This document shows positions 35,903-46,106 of a DNA stretch of 64,000 nt, one piece after another. The stretch comes from Oscarella lobularis (taxonomy: Eukaryota > Porifera > Homoscleromorpha > Homosclerophorida > Oscarellidae). The notes under the pieces are model-generated. The model ran no database searches, was not told the origin of the DNA, and saw only the letters and a program-made list of their open reading frames with translations. A program made the translations under genes and the position numbers. How positions within the stretch are numbered: the first letter of the stretch is position 1; the number at the start of each line of letters is the position of its first letter. The DNA is taken from assembly GCF_947507565.1 (NCBI RefSeq), contig NC_089185.1:2542001-2606000 (forward strand). The letters are read 5' to 3'.

Positions 35903-37033
35903 ATGACTTCTTCGTCGAACGCTTCCATCTTCTCTTGGCTCTTCTGCGTATTGATCGTCAGTGCGCTCGCAATAGTGCTCGTCGTTCGTCCCCCCCAACG
36001 CGTCGGCGTGACGTCCATCGCACCAGATTCTCTCAAGGCAAAACCGATTGTCTACGCGAGAATTTTCTTCCCGAACAGACGCCGTCAGTTAGGGCCACCG
36101 GTACGCAATTTTGTCTACATCAAGACTCACAAAACGGGCAGCTCGTCGATCAGGGAGATGTTGCGGAAGGTCATAAAAGAACGTAATCTGATCGAAGTCG
36201 TTCCGAAAGGCAACGAATTCTCTCATTCGTGGAATCCATCATCTTACCACCATAGTCACAAGCCGGGAGAATACAACGCTTTGATAGCACATTCTCGCTT
36301 TGCACCGGAAGTGACTAATCGACTCATACGCAACCCTATATACTTCACAGTTCTCCGTTATCCCGAAAGTCTTTTTCTATCCGCGTTCGATTTTTTTCCG
36401 GAAGTTCGCCAATGCGCCGGAGGCGTCCGTGTCACCGCTATTGATGTCCTAGACAATCCGAGCGAGTATTATCCCAAACTTCAGAAATGCCCTGCTCACT
36501 ATCGTATTCTCAATTCTATGGCATATGACATGGGACTCGAGCCTCCGTACTCTGAAAGTGACGTTCGCGCGAAAATTATCGAAATGGAGAAGACTTTTAG
36601 TCTAGTAATGCTATTGGAGCACAATGAGGAGTCTATGGTAATGTTGCGACGAACGCTCAACTGGAATCTGAGTGACGTCGTAAGTATGCCAGCGAATACT
36701 CATCCGACTTTCAGGACCGATGACAAAAATTTGTCAGATTACGAAAAACTGGTAGGACATCACGAGGCCAACGTATTGACAGAGAAGCACAAGCAAGTCC
36801 TGCGGCTGTGGCTGCACGCAGATTTTCTCATATACGAGCATTTTCTTAAAGTATTTCAAGAGAAAGTTCGCGAGGAAGAAAAAGAAACGGGAGATTTATT
36901 TGCAGAAGTCGAGATGTACAAAGAGGCTATGGTGGCTCTATGTAAGGGAAAGGACCATCCGCTAATGAGCGCAAACGTGCATCGTGGCCAGCGACCTAAC
37001 ATGGTCAAGTGGTATAAGAATGCCGCAAACTGA
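35903..37033 (+). CDS. Galactose 3-O-sulfotransferase-like enzyme (GAL3ST family)
   Basis: A single-exon frame of 376 residues. It has a short cytosolic tail and a signal-anchor helix (about residues 10-28), the type II topology of Golgi sulfotransferases. The PAPS 5'-phosphosulfate loop is visible as IKTHKTGSSSI (about residues 73-83), and a 3'-phosphate-binding element as VLRYPESLFLSAFDF. Family members transfer sulfate from PAPS to galactose of glycolipids or glycoproteins in the Golgi lumen. Length matches the family (about 350-430 residues). A truncated copy of the 5' end lies at 57127-57335. The start is supported by the anchor helix directly after it and by conservation of the same ATG region in that copy. 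Confidence 0.88.
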   Translation: MTSSSNASIFSWLFCVLIVSALAIVLVVRPPQRVGVTSIAPDSLKAKPIVYARIFFPNRRRQLGPPVRNFVYIKTHKTGSSSIREMLRKVIKERNLIEVVPKGNEFSHSWNPSSYHHSHKPGEYNALIAHSRFAPEVTNRLIRNPIYFTVLRYPESLFLSAFDFFPEVRQCAGGVRVTAIDVLDNPSEYYPKLQKCPAHYRILNSMAYDMGLEPPYSESDVRAKIIEMEKTFSLVMLLEHNEESMVMLRRTLNWNLSDVVSMPANTHPTFRTDDKNLSDYEKLVGHHEANVLTEKHKQVLRLWLHADFLIYEHFLKVFQEKVREEEKETGDLFAEVEMYKEAMVALCKGKDHPLMSANVHRGQRPNMVKWYKNAAN

Positions 37034-37171
37034 ACGTGCAATTACACTTTGTTATTACATTTACACTGAAAACTTGCATGCAGAGACTTTCTATGCACGT
37101 GTATAACATACGTGTGACGTGTATGTGTGACGTGTGAATGTGATATGATAATGTCATGTCATAACCCATAC

Positions 37172-37825
37172 TTATTTAATTAAGGGAGGAAAACGAGAAA
37201 AAAACGAACCTAAGGCGAAAATCTTTTTCCCCTCATCGAGAAGAATCTCTTCTTGTACCCGTGAGGCATCTCCAAAGGTTATCGCTTGAGGAGATGCTGT
37301 ATTAGAAAGGCGAATGGCTACACTGCGTGCTTCCACTCCCCGAGTATTCTTCACCTTCCGCACAGGATTAGACGCTTCTTCAAAGTAAAACGTCCTCACT
37401 AGTGCACAGTTCTCGCTATAGAGTAAGATGACGAATTGGTCCAGTAGTTCAGAACAGCAATCCGTTCGACCGGTGATAATGATGGAGTGTATTATAGAAG
37501 TACTCGGTAAAACGACTTCCCAGAAAGGTGAGAGCTCTTGCTTCGTTAGAACGACTGAACCGCCGATCAGGGTGAAATTGCTTTCACCGTCAATTCCGTT
37601 TTGAGCCGTCGTATTCTCGTTTTCTGTCGAACTCTGCCTGGCGATACCGTCCAGAGCTAAATTGCGGCCACCTAAGGCATGGATTATTTGAGACATTTTC
37701 AACAGCTCTCTTTTTCTTTGGGGAGCTCGCTTAGAATTACCCGGTGAACATGTTGCAGCTTCGAAGAGCCAGGACTGGCAGAAGGACAGCAGAGATAGGA
37801 GCAGGAACAGCACTGAAATCCTCAT
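37172..37825 (-). CDS. Secreted fucolectin-like (F5/8 type C-like) protein
   Basis: From ATG 37823-37825 the frame opens with MRISVLFLLLSLLSFCQS, a clear signal peptide. An in-frame ATG 21 nt upstream (37844-37846) is an alternative. The mature part holds a fucolectin/tachylectin-4-like domain: GGRNLALDGIARQSST, NGIDGES, FWEVVLPSTSIIHSIIITGRTDCC, then a variable C-terminal part. Such domains bind fucose or other sugars and act in adhesion or immunity. The FWE(I/V)VL...ADC/TDCC segment matches the lectin part of the polycystin-like gene at 31.1-31.4 kb. The 3' end may be incomplete: a possible donor (GCCTTAG|GTTCG) lies just before the stop, so extra downstream exons cannot be excluded. Confidence 0.75.
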   Translation of the reverse strand: MRISVLFLLLSLLSFCQSWLFEAATCSPGNSKRAPQRKRELLKMSQIIHALGGRNLALDGIARQSSTENENTTAQNGIDGESNFTLIGGSVVLTKQELSPFWEVVLPSTSIIHSIIITGRTDCCSELLDQFVILLYSENCALVRTFYFEEASNPVRKVKNTRGVEARSVAIRLSNTASPQAITFGDASRVQEEILLDEGKKIFALGSFFSRFPPLIK

Positions 37826-38109
37826 TCTCTTGCTCAGTCTGCACAAACCGCGCTTCAGCGACAGGTAAAAGGTACGTGTAAGCTAGGGGACGGACTTCCC
37901 TTGGAAATTGACATGCTAATAGCACAGACGCAAATTGGGCTATTTAAGCCATAGAGACGACATTCTATTCGCCGTCAGCTGTTTCGGCAGAGTCTATATG
38001 GTGGCACTCTGGGAGTGAAGTGAGAGCAATGAATGGACCAGAAAGAACCTGAATCTCCTCCACCTGTGACTGGAGAACTTACTTAGACGCCGTACGACTA
38101 ATGCAGCAC

Positions 38110-38850
38110 TCCGTCCGACAGAATTTCCTTGATGTTGCTGCCGTCATTCTCTCTGAACCATCTGTGGTGGTACCACTATCTTTAAGAAAGAAAACTGAAG
38201 TCAACATGCAGAAGGAATTATGACTGTCTAATCTATGATTTACTGAGGTAACAGAATTACGGTAATTGAAGTACCGCGTCTAGATGGCAGACTTCTATTA
38301 ATTAAATGATGCCGGACTTCTAGGGCAAATAAGATCTGTGGTGACGCCTGTCTCACTAAGTGAATTGTTTTCCAGACAGGTGAAGACGGTGTACAGCTCC
38401 TTTCTCTACAGAACAATAGCAGAGAAAGAGCGAAAATGAACAATCAAGTGATTTTTAAATTGATTACGTTGTGCACAGTCTTTCTTTTGGATTGAGCTTG
38501 GTTTCAACCTGATCAGATCAGAGAGTGCGTTCTTCTCCAGTCCTAAGCCAAAGCCTTGGAAGAAGAATCGGGTAAAGTGCTACTATCTACGGGAAAAAAG
38601 AGGTAGTCGATGTGCGAAACGATCCACGAACTTTGCGCTGGTGGCGTGGTTCGTCAGCCCACTCGCTTTTCGTCAAGCCACGTCTACGTCGCTCGATCGA
38701 CGCGACGATCGAATTCCGAATGCCTGCGCGATCGCCTTTTACGATCGTTACAACGAAGAAGGCGCGCTGTGCGACTGGGGATACGCTGGGGAAAGCGGGG
38801 GCTTCGGTGTTGAGCAGAAAGAAGGGTTATTGATATAGGTCACGTGCACC
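38110..38850 (-). pseudogene. Decayed copy of the small gene at 17645-18324 with its R1 upstream region
   Basis: 38110-38210 matches 17880-17990, and 38270-38430 matches 18060-18200 (shared GTGGTGACGCCT and AGAACAGCTCC-like blocks). 38480-38850 is a diverged R1 ending in ATAGGTCACGTGCACCATA. Indels within the exon-like parts destroy the frame seen in the intact copy. It is followed directly by the ABCB 3' fragment, in the same order as at 17.9-19.3 kb. Confidence 0.7.
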
Positions 38851-39063
38851 ATAGGAAATACCCCATCGCGGCAGAGTGCTTCAGTATGGCAATGAACCTT
38901 TTGATTTGGATTACAGCAAAAAAAACAATAGACTCGGAATTCTGACTGGCTGCTTAACTCAGTATTCCTTTCTGCGGTACGTGTACTACAACGATACAAC
39001 GTCAAAGTTACAAGTTTGCGCTTCATATACTATAGAGCAACATTCCAGCCAGCAATAACACTT

Positions 39064-39625
<562 letters not shown>

Positions 39626-39639
39626 ACCGCCGGATAATT

Positions 39640-40108
39640 AATTAGAGAACGGCTAAAATTAGAGCACACCTCTTTGGCACTATCTCAATCGGAATTGCAG
39701 ACCGCAAATTGACAGCTGACATCGTACGGGCAGACGTGTGAACGACACATCCCATTGTTCTCCCCACGACAGTCGTAGCCCTGCCGGGGAGGGGCTGTCG
39801 CACCGCCGAACGGAGACGTTTCCACTTACTAACACAGTAATCATTTTTGTCGTATCAACAATATTTTTTCACAAAGAATGAAAAGCGCGTTTGTGCGAAT
39901 TCACTCGCGATTAACCGACACTTGCTGCTGGCCGATACTTCGCAGTAAAAGCATATAGAAAGTCGTCGGTAAGTCGTATGCTTGTTGCTAATCTAAGCAC
40001 ACGAAACTCCGGCTTACACGAGAGCGACCTTCAAATTACACATAACGCCTATTTACGAACTTGAACCTTGGCCAAACTGTGCTCCAGGCCACTACGCGGA
40101 GCTAAGCA
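39640..40108. other. Upstream flank of Frizzled-like gene A
   Basis: Non-coding. From about 39880 it is duplicated upstream of Frizzled-like gene C (from about 53700), with shared GCTGCTGGCCGATACTTCGCA-like blocks. No other feature was recognised. Confidence 0.5.
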
Positions 40109-40149
40109 GTGAGAGTGCACCGAGCCCCTAGCTCCCTCCGTGGTACAGT
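40109..40149 (+). promoter_or_regulatory. 41-bp block identical upstream of Frizzled-like genes A and C
   Basis: The block beginning GTGAGAGTGCACCGAGCCCC and ending GTGGTACAGT is identical to 53909-53949, while the flanking sequence has diverged noticeably. It lies about 300 bp before each start codon. Preferential conservation suggests a shared regulatory element, though chance or gene conversion is possible. Confidence 0.45.
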
Positions 40150-40346
40150 AACAGCGTCATATCCTCACTATACAACATCTACTCGAAATTTGGCTGGGCC
40201 TACGCTGTTTGAGTCTCTCAATTAATGCTTGCCTCGTGCCCTAGAGCCAAGAACATGCATCCTGAAAGGAGGAGGCATCCTTTGTCGTCGCCGATAAAGG
40301 ACCCTTTCGGACGTTAATTTTTACCGCGACCGGATCAAGCAAACCG

Positions 40347-40354
40347 TATAAAGG
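40347..40354 (+). promoter_or_regulatory. TATA box of Frizzled-like gene A
   Basis: TATAAAGG lies about 98 bp upstream of the ATG and about 30 bp before the conserved GGCAACGCCTTCATTTTTACTC block shared with gene C. The equivalent site in gene C reads AATAAAAAG, so the box appears lost there. Confidence 0.5.
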
Positions 40355-40444
40355 AAAGTCGTCCGGCAACGCCTTCATTTTTACTCACGCCTAACTACAG
40401 CCTCTTCATTCATTCAGCCTTTTTTGTGTGGGTTGTGCAAATTA

Positions 40445-42621
40445 ATGGCGCTAAGAACGACGAAGTACACTGGCAGTCTTCACAGAAATCAGTTGAAAAG
40501 AATTTGCAATCAGCTTAAACTGATTGCCTTCGGATTGGGCCTCATTGTTCTGTTGGCATTGACCGCTACACCGATCTATCTTTTCTTCACCACACCGCTA
40601 AAGTTGCCTGTAAGCATGTGGGTGCGGGCGCTTCGAAGTCATCCACTGATAGTAGACGCGAATGGTCGACGCGAAAGCGATAGCATGCACCTTGAGCGGG
40701 ATAGAAGGATAGATCCGCATAGTCTGCATGCGGTGGTTCCCACATGACTTTCACTGGCTACTTTTCACAGGAAATCAGTCACGTCAGAAATCAGTCAGAA
40801 ACTTCCGCCTCGTGTGAACTCGTCGCCACTAATCAACTGAACAGTTCTGTGTGCAGATCGACGTTTCCTCATTGGAACTTAGACAAATCGGCAAACAAAG
40901 CAATATACAGAAATATTTCAGTGTCTGGCTGTGGAAAATTTGAAAAGGTCGAACGAGATTTGAAGTTTGCCCAGAAATTGGTTTTTAATAACCTGCCAAC
41001 GCTGTTGGATAGACTTATGCTGCTTCTTTGTCACTATGCCTTTGATAAATGCCCTAAAGACATCGGTTACGACAAGTTATCAAAAACCAAAGCCATCTGC
41101 GCTGAAATCTCAAAACTAAAACTCAACAATATACTCAAAATAGCGCCCTGGCTTGGTATCTCCTGCCTGTCAATTCCAAAATGCACAAGAAGTGAGTTAC
41201 AAGGAAAAAACGTTTCAAGCTGTCCAGCGCCTCTAATACCTACGCGTACCAATTTTGCACGGAATTTCGGTCTATACTGCTCTCCCCCGTGTGATCGGCC
41301 AACTTCGAAAACAGGTGCAACAATCTTTAAGATTATACTGTACGTTTCAGTGTTATTCTACTGGATTTCTATTGCTGTCGTATTGATTACGTGGATAAAA
41401 GCAAAGAATCTGTATGCATCAATACGCCCTCGCTGGATCCGAACTAAGTGATTCGGTCTTAGGTTTAGCTATCAGTCGGTGACGAGTGTATTTTCAACTG
41501 CAGCATTAGCTATATTTAGTAAGTAGTGCTAGCAATAATACACTTGACCAGCTAGCTCTTCTCTTCACTACATAGGCAGTGCAATAACAATTCCAGCCGT
41601 TTTGGGCGAAAAAAAGACATACTGCAAATACGACAGTCTGTTTGATTCTGTTGTTTACCCAACTAAAATCTGCCACATTCAAGGTACGAAACTTTGCTAA
41701 CTTTTTATGCTCCCCTATGTTATACACATTTCAGGGTTACTCTTTCAGTTTGGCTATGTCTCTTTCTTGTTTTGGTGGCTCTGTTCGGTGGCAAATTCAG
41801 TTTTGACAGTGTGGAAACCTGGACAATTTGGCCATAAAAGTCAAAAGAAGCTTTTCTTTTTTCAGCTGATCCTGTCGCTAGTTCTACCTAGCGGACAGCT
41901 TGCTTTTTCTCTGATACGTGGCTTGCAATACACGAGAGCATCGCCCTATTCGATGTTTTGCGTTTCCCCTGCATCGGGCAACTTTTACTCCTTTATGTTG
42001 CCCGCTGATATTCTGATTCTGTGCGGAACAGTTATGTCTGTTTACGTTATGGTCAAATTGAGTCAGGTGAGAAAAACTCTCTCTAACTATTGAAACGCAT
42101 AACGCTTCTCTACAAAGGCTAAGAAAACGAGCATTTTCCGTCTACCCGTTGGAAAACGGCAAGAAGTCGCCGAAGCGTATGCTCTAGTTCAAAAGAGGTT
42201 TTCGCTCCTGTCTATACTTATTCCCCTGAGTTTCACCTGGATCGGCGTTACAATTACAATTTACGGCCACGGTTTGTCTACAGGTTTAGCCTCCTGCATC
42301 ACCGGAGCTAATGAAACAAACCTTAATCAATGCATTTCCAAGCTTGCAGAAACAACTGGCTGGTCTGTCGCGTTGCTCTCTAATTTTGTCGTATGCGACA
42401 TCGTTTCAGTTGCCTTCGTCGCCTATTGCCTTCTTCCAAAACCGGCAAGAGCCTTCTGGTCACAGATGTGGGGAAAATCTACAAGACGACAAATCGGCGG
42501 ACAAAGCTGCGATACCTCGACGGGACTTGAACAACCAAGCGCTACAACACCCCTTTTTCCGTCTTCAACAATTTCGGAAGATGCTTTAGCTAAATTAAGG
42601 GAAACTGACACGTCGCCGTAA
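40445..42621 (+). CDS. Divergent Frizzled-like seven-pass receptor, copy A
   Basis: Six exons join in frame: 40445-40609, 40771-41411, 41463-41518, 41576-41683, 41735-42066, 42118-42621, giving 601 residues. An N-terminal hydrophobic signal/anchor (LIAFGLGLIVLLALTATPIYLFF) is followed by a Cys-rich Frizzled-CRD-like region with LLCHYAFDKC, ISCLSIPKC and YCSPPC. Then come seven membrane helices in the Frizzled pattern (TGATIFKIILYVSVLFYW; FSYQS; a WW in TM3; SGQLAFSL; ILILCGTVMSVYVM; a last helix ending FVAYCLLPK). Frizzled family members transduce Wnt or Hedgehog-type signals at the plasma membrane. Here identity to canonical Frizzleds is clearly low and the KTxxxW motif is not exact (KPARAFW). 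The start was chosen because copy C has the same ATG. Paralogues lie at 48.4 and 54.2 kb. Confidence 0.8.
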
Positions 42622-43124
42622 AGTCCAAGGAATTGGATATACAGTATAACATCGCTTCGCCGGGTGTTGGCGTTTACGCTTGATGTAGTTGCATGTGCTA
42701 GCTGCTAGAAATGAAAGCTGTCAGGCCTAATGGAATTTCTCTTGCATAGCCATAGGTTTTCCACGGTGGTTTCTCGATTCGTTTCAGATGAGATCATATA
42801 AATCTACTACAGTATGTCACCGTTTGCCACGAGAACTCTCCAGCCCGATCGAGGCTAGCATTTCGTTTCACATCGACAGAACTCGCTCTGACGAGTCGCT
42901 TGCTAGACCCCGCCGGGGCCTCTTTTGAGCGGACGCTTCGAAGAGCTACCAAAAACCCAAGGAAAGAAGATTTCGAAATCGAACGACAAGAAGGGATCAA
43001 ACCACCTTGTTCAGCACCTACTAAACAGCTTCTTTCCTCGATCCGAAGCGCCGAAAATGGCCCAAAGAAAAGAGGAGGACTTCTTCTCTATCCGGGACTC
43101 CTTACAGCCCTGACCAAGAGTGTC

Positions 43125-44771
43125 ATGAACGAAGCGATTTCTTTAGAGACGAAGGGCTATTTCTCAACGGCACTGTTTGACTCATTTCGAGAGTCGGATT
43201 ATCTGTGCGACGTCACCATCATCAGCAAGGACGGACAACGATTTCCAGCTCACCGAATAATACTCGCTTCCGCCAGTCCATTTTTTCGTGTCATGTTTAA
43301 GGGAAGCTTCAAAGAGAGTAATCAAGCGGACGTAACTCTCAGCAACGTCGACGGAACTGTGACCAAGATGCTGATTGAGTACGCCTACACAGGAAAAACA
43401 GAATGCCCCTCTTCTTCTCTTCTATTCCTCTATGAAGCGGCCAACTACGTTCAGTTCGACGGGCTGTCTCAAATGTGCAATGACTGGCTCAAAAGCCACG
43501 TTGACGAATCCAGTTGCATCAGTATTGGAATCGTCGCTGATCGATGCGGTAATTCGGATTTACTCCGACTAGCTGATCGCATTGCCGCGATGAGCATATC
43601 GGTCTTGGCGGAGGGCGAGGATTTTCTACTCCTTTCGGCGGAACATCTGAGTAGGATTCTCTCTCACGATGAATTGGGGGTAAAGTCAGAAGACGAAGTT
43701 CTGACGATTTTTCAAAAGTGGGTTAAACGCGATGAAGAGTCTCGTCGAGCCCAAGTCGAAACGCTTTCGAAATTCGTTCGCTTTCCATTACTTGATTTTG
43801 AAGAAGCGAGTGCCGTTCTTTCAGATCTCGATTTGATCTCGCACTATCACTCGTCAAGCGAGTCTGGTCGACGACGATTCGGACTCGACGGCGTCCTGCT
43901 TGTGGCTGGCGGGTTGACGCCGTTAACATACGAGACAAGTGAACTCGAAATTGTGTGCCATGAAGCTAGAGTATATGAGCCCAACTGTGACAAATGGACT
44001 ACATTTCCTTCCCTGGCATTCGGTGTGTATTGTCATAAGATCGCGACTTCAAACGACGTGATTTACGCTCTTGGTGGTTTTACCCATAATGACATAGAGT
44101 GCAGCACTCTGACTGACGAGGTTCAGCGTTATGATGCAGAGCGACGACAATGGGTGAATGACGTACAACGGATGAGTAGTGAAAGAATAGATAGAGAAAT
44201 AGTTTGTTGTGACGATTGCATTTACGGTATGAGCATAAGCTTTGGCGTTGACGAGATGACCTGCGAATTGCTAGATTCAAAGAAAAAAGTGTGGATACCC
44301 GTTTCCTCTCCTGAGAGCGCTTTTTCGGGAGACTCTATTTTACCTTCGCTGGGTAATAAGATTTTTGCTTTTGGCAACAACTCTCAAGATCAGTTTGGAT
44401 ACACCAAGTATGATCGGTTTGAAAATCGTTGGAGCAATTTCAAGTCTTGTCGACGTCCTTCATTGTTAGATCCCGCTTCTGACTACGTCACGATAGGGGA
44501 CCGATTATATATCTACTGTGATAATCGTGCGGCTGTTATTTTTGACAGCCGCGATGAGCAGTTCTCTGTTGTAGATAATTTCTTTCCATTTTCATCTTGC
44601 GATGGATTCGCCTATGATCGTGAAAGCAAGAGGATGTTTACGTTTACTTACGGCAAAGTTGCTGTCTATGATGAACGAATGAACAAGTGGGACCTGAGAG
44701 ACTACAACTTGGGTTTTCGATGCTTTGATGTTGTACTTGTGGAGAGAAATCTAATGTTGGATTTCGTTTAG
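43125..44771 (+). CDS. BTB-BACK-kelch protein (KLHL-like), copy 1
   Basis: Probably a substrate adaptor for cullin-3 ubiquitin ligases. The N-terminal BTB domain reads SDYLCDVTIISKDGQRFPAHRIILASASPFF in overall pattern (key residues D..V..DG..F..H...L...S.FF). A BACK domain with LSRILSHDELGVKSEDEVL follows, then degenerate kelch repeats (VLLVAGG, VIYALGG, and later blades). The product ends MLDFV. An in-frame ATG at 42900 would add 75 residues, but they have no counterpart in the paralogue at 57418-59106. MNEAISL at 43125 aligns with MAETIAF there, so 43125 is preferred. Single exon. It lies directly downstream of Frizzled-like gene A. Confidence 0.85.
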   Translation: MNEAISLETKGYFSTALFDSFRESDYLCDVTIISKDGQRFPAHRIILASASPFFRVMFKGSFKESNQADVTLSNVDGTVTKMLIEYAYTGKTECPSSSLLFLYEAANYVQFDGLSQMCNDWLKSHVDESSCISIGIVADRCGNSDLLRLADRIAAMSISVLAEGEDFLLLSAEHLSRILSHDELGVKSEDEVLTIFQKWVKRDEESRRAQVETLSKFVRFPLLDFEEASAVLSDLDLISHYHSSSESGRRRFGLDGVLLVAGGLTPLTYETSELEIVCHEARVYEPNCDKWTTFPSLAFGVYCHKIATSNDVIYALGGFTHNDIECSTLTDEVQRYDAERRQWVNDVQRMSSERIDREIVCCDDCIYGMSISFGVDEMTCELLDSKKKVWIPVSSPESAFSGDSILPSLGNKIFAFGNNSQDQFGYTKYDRFENRWSNFKSCRRPSLLDPASDYVTIGDRLYIYCDNRAAVIFDSRDEQFSVVDNFFPFSSCDGFAYDRESKRMFTFTYGKVAVYDERMNKWDLRDYNLGFRCFDVVLVERNLMLDFV

Positions 44772-44869
44772 TCAACTTCTCAAGAGTGTTCTTCTGTCCT
44801 TTTGTCGCTGTACGTGTTTTCTTCCTCGTTCTAATTTAAATTGCCAATTACTAAGATGGCATCATTGGA

Positions 44870-45125
44870 TAAATCTAGACGATCTATGATCATGAACTGC
44901 AATTTTTGACAACAGCAACCTGCTCAACTACTAGTAGGGTAGGTACAATTAATTAAACTAATGTAAAAACCTTGTCAATGTGGCACATTTTGACACTGCC
45001 ATAGAACGATGCTGAATCCTAGCAAGAACAGACAAAACCATTGATTTGAAGATACGTGGTGAGGCCGATGTCTAACCAATTGAATTGAGGTACAGCTCCA
45101 TCCAAAAAACTAAAATAAATAATTA
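44870..45125 (-). pseudogene. Third, strongly decayed copy of the small gene exon region
   Basis: Shares GACAACAGCAACCTGC, GGCACATTTTGACACTGCC-like and GTGGTGAGGCCGATG-like blocks with 18015-18200, in the same order. Many substitutions and indels remove any frame. A faint R1 trace follows near 45150-45180 (AAGCCAAAGCCTTGAAAG). Confidence 0.55.
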
Positions 45126-46106
45126 ATTAATTTTTAATGGAAACGTCGTAAGCCAAAGCCTTGAAAGATTCGAGGAGACCTTCACGGTGGCCGTCGCCTT
45201 TTGCGATCGAAGGCAATGGGAAGTAGACGATCTCGTCGTCGGTGGACTCCTAGAGCTTGAACGATCTAGACGTATCGGCATGTTTCCTTTGCTATAGTTT
45301 GCCTTTCGGAGACGGAAAATTCGCGAGGCTGCTACTGGACTTCAGGTGTTCTCCTAAATACCTAGGGACATAATGACTGTTTTGTGCTGCTGCTCTTTGG
45401 CATACTGATCCAATGCTTTAGTCATTGCATTTACCTGCTCCGAATACTTCGATCCAATGTTACGAAGAAATTTCGGCTGAGCAGCGAACAGAAATCACTG
45501 AACTCGCTCAGTAGCAGTCATTTGTTACAGGACGTCCCCTATCACTCTCCACTATCCGCGTTGATTCGTGTTTGGCCAACGGACACGAACCAAGCACTGT
45601 AGCTAAAAATGACGCGTGCCGTCTATTGAGATTACGGGCTCGTCCGCAGCCATGATTCCGTTCCGTGTTAGTCTACGCGGTCAAGCCGCTTACTGCTGTA
45701 CGGGTTCATATCCTCTCGTGGAAGTCATGCTGTGAGAAAGTAAACTTTCTCACTCTTTCAACTACCGAGGGTGTCGTCTCTAGATGCACGAGGCGCAGTA
45801 GAGACGCTCGCAAAATAACATTATCGCAAACGTCCAGTGTGTTGATAATGGCATTACATACGTACGACAATTACTAGATCAAATGGAGCGCATCAGAACC
45901 GCCTAGGCGATATTACCACATCCACGATCAATCCGGCCGCTAATCTCCTCGGGCGGTCGCTAAATCACCGGAACCACTAAAAATGTTGACCTACAGGCCC
46001 GCGAACGTATCTGATTGGTCGACTGCTAAAGCTATTGAATATAGCCGACCAGTAAGCTCAGACACTTGGTAACTTCGTCACAAAGATCGCGAAGTCCGGC
46101 CACAGC
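45126..46106. other. Intergenic region, nothing firmly recognised
   Basis: Short frames such as 45384-45602 and 45665-45877 lack motifs and starts with supporting context. It presumably contains the cathepsin gene promoter toward its right end. No repeat or RNA gene was identified. Confidence 0.4.

Noticed and set aside
40070-40150. Possible 5S rRNA- or tRNA-like gene, given conservation upstream of two Frizzled-like genes
   Set aside because: No internal control regions or folding pattern of 5S or tRNA is visible. It is better explained as a duplicated promoter block.
42900-43124. Longer N-terminus for the kelch protein from ATG 42900
   Set aside because: The extra 75 residues have no counterpart in the paralogue, while MNEAIS at 43125 aligns with MAETIA there.
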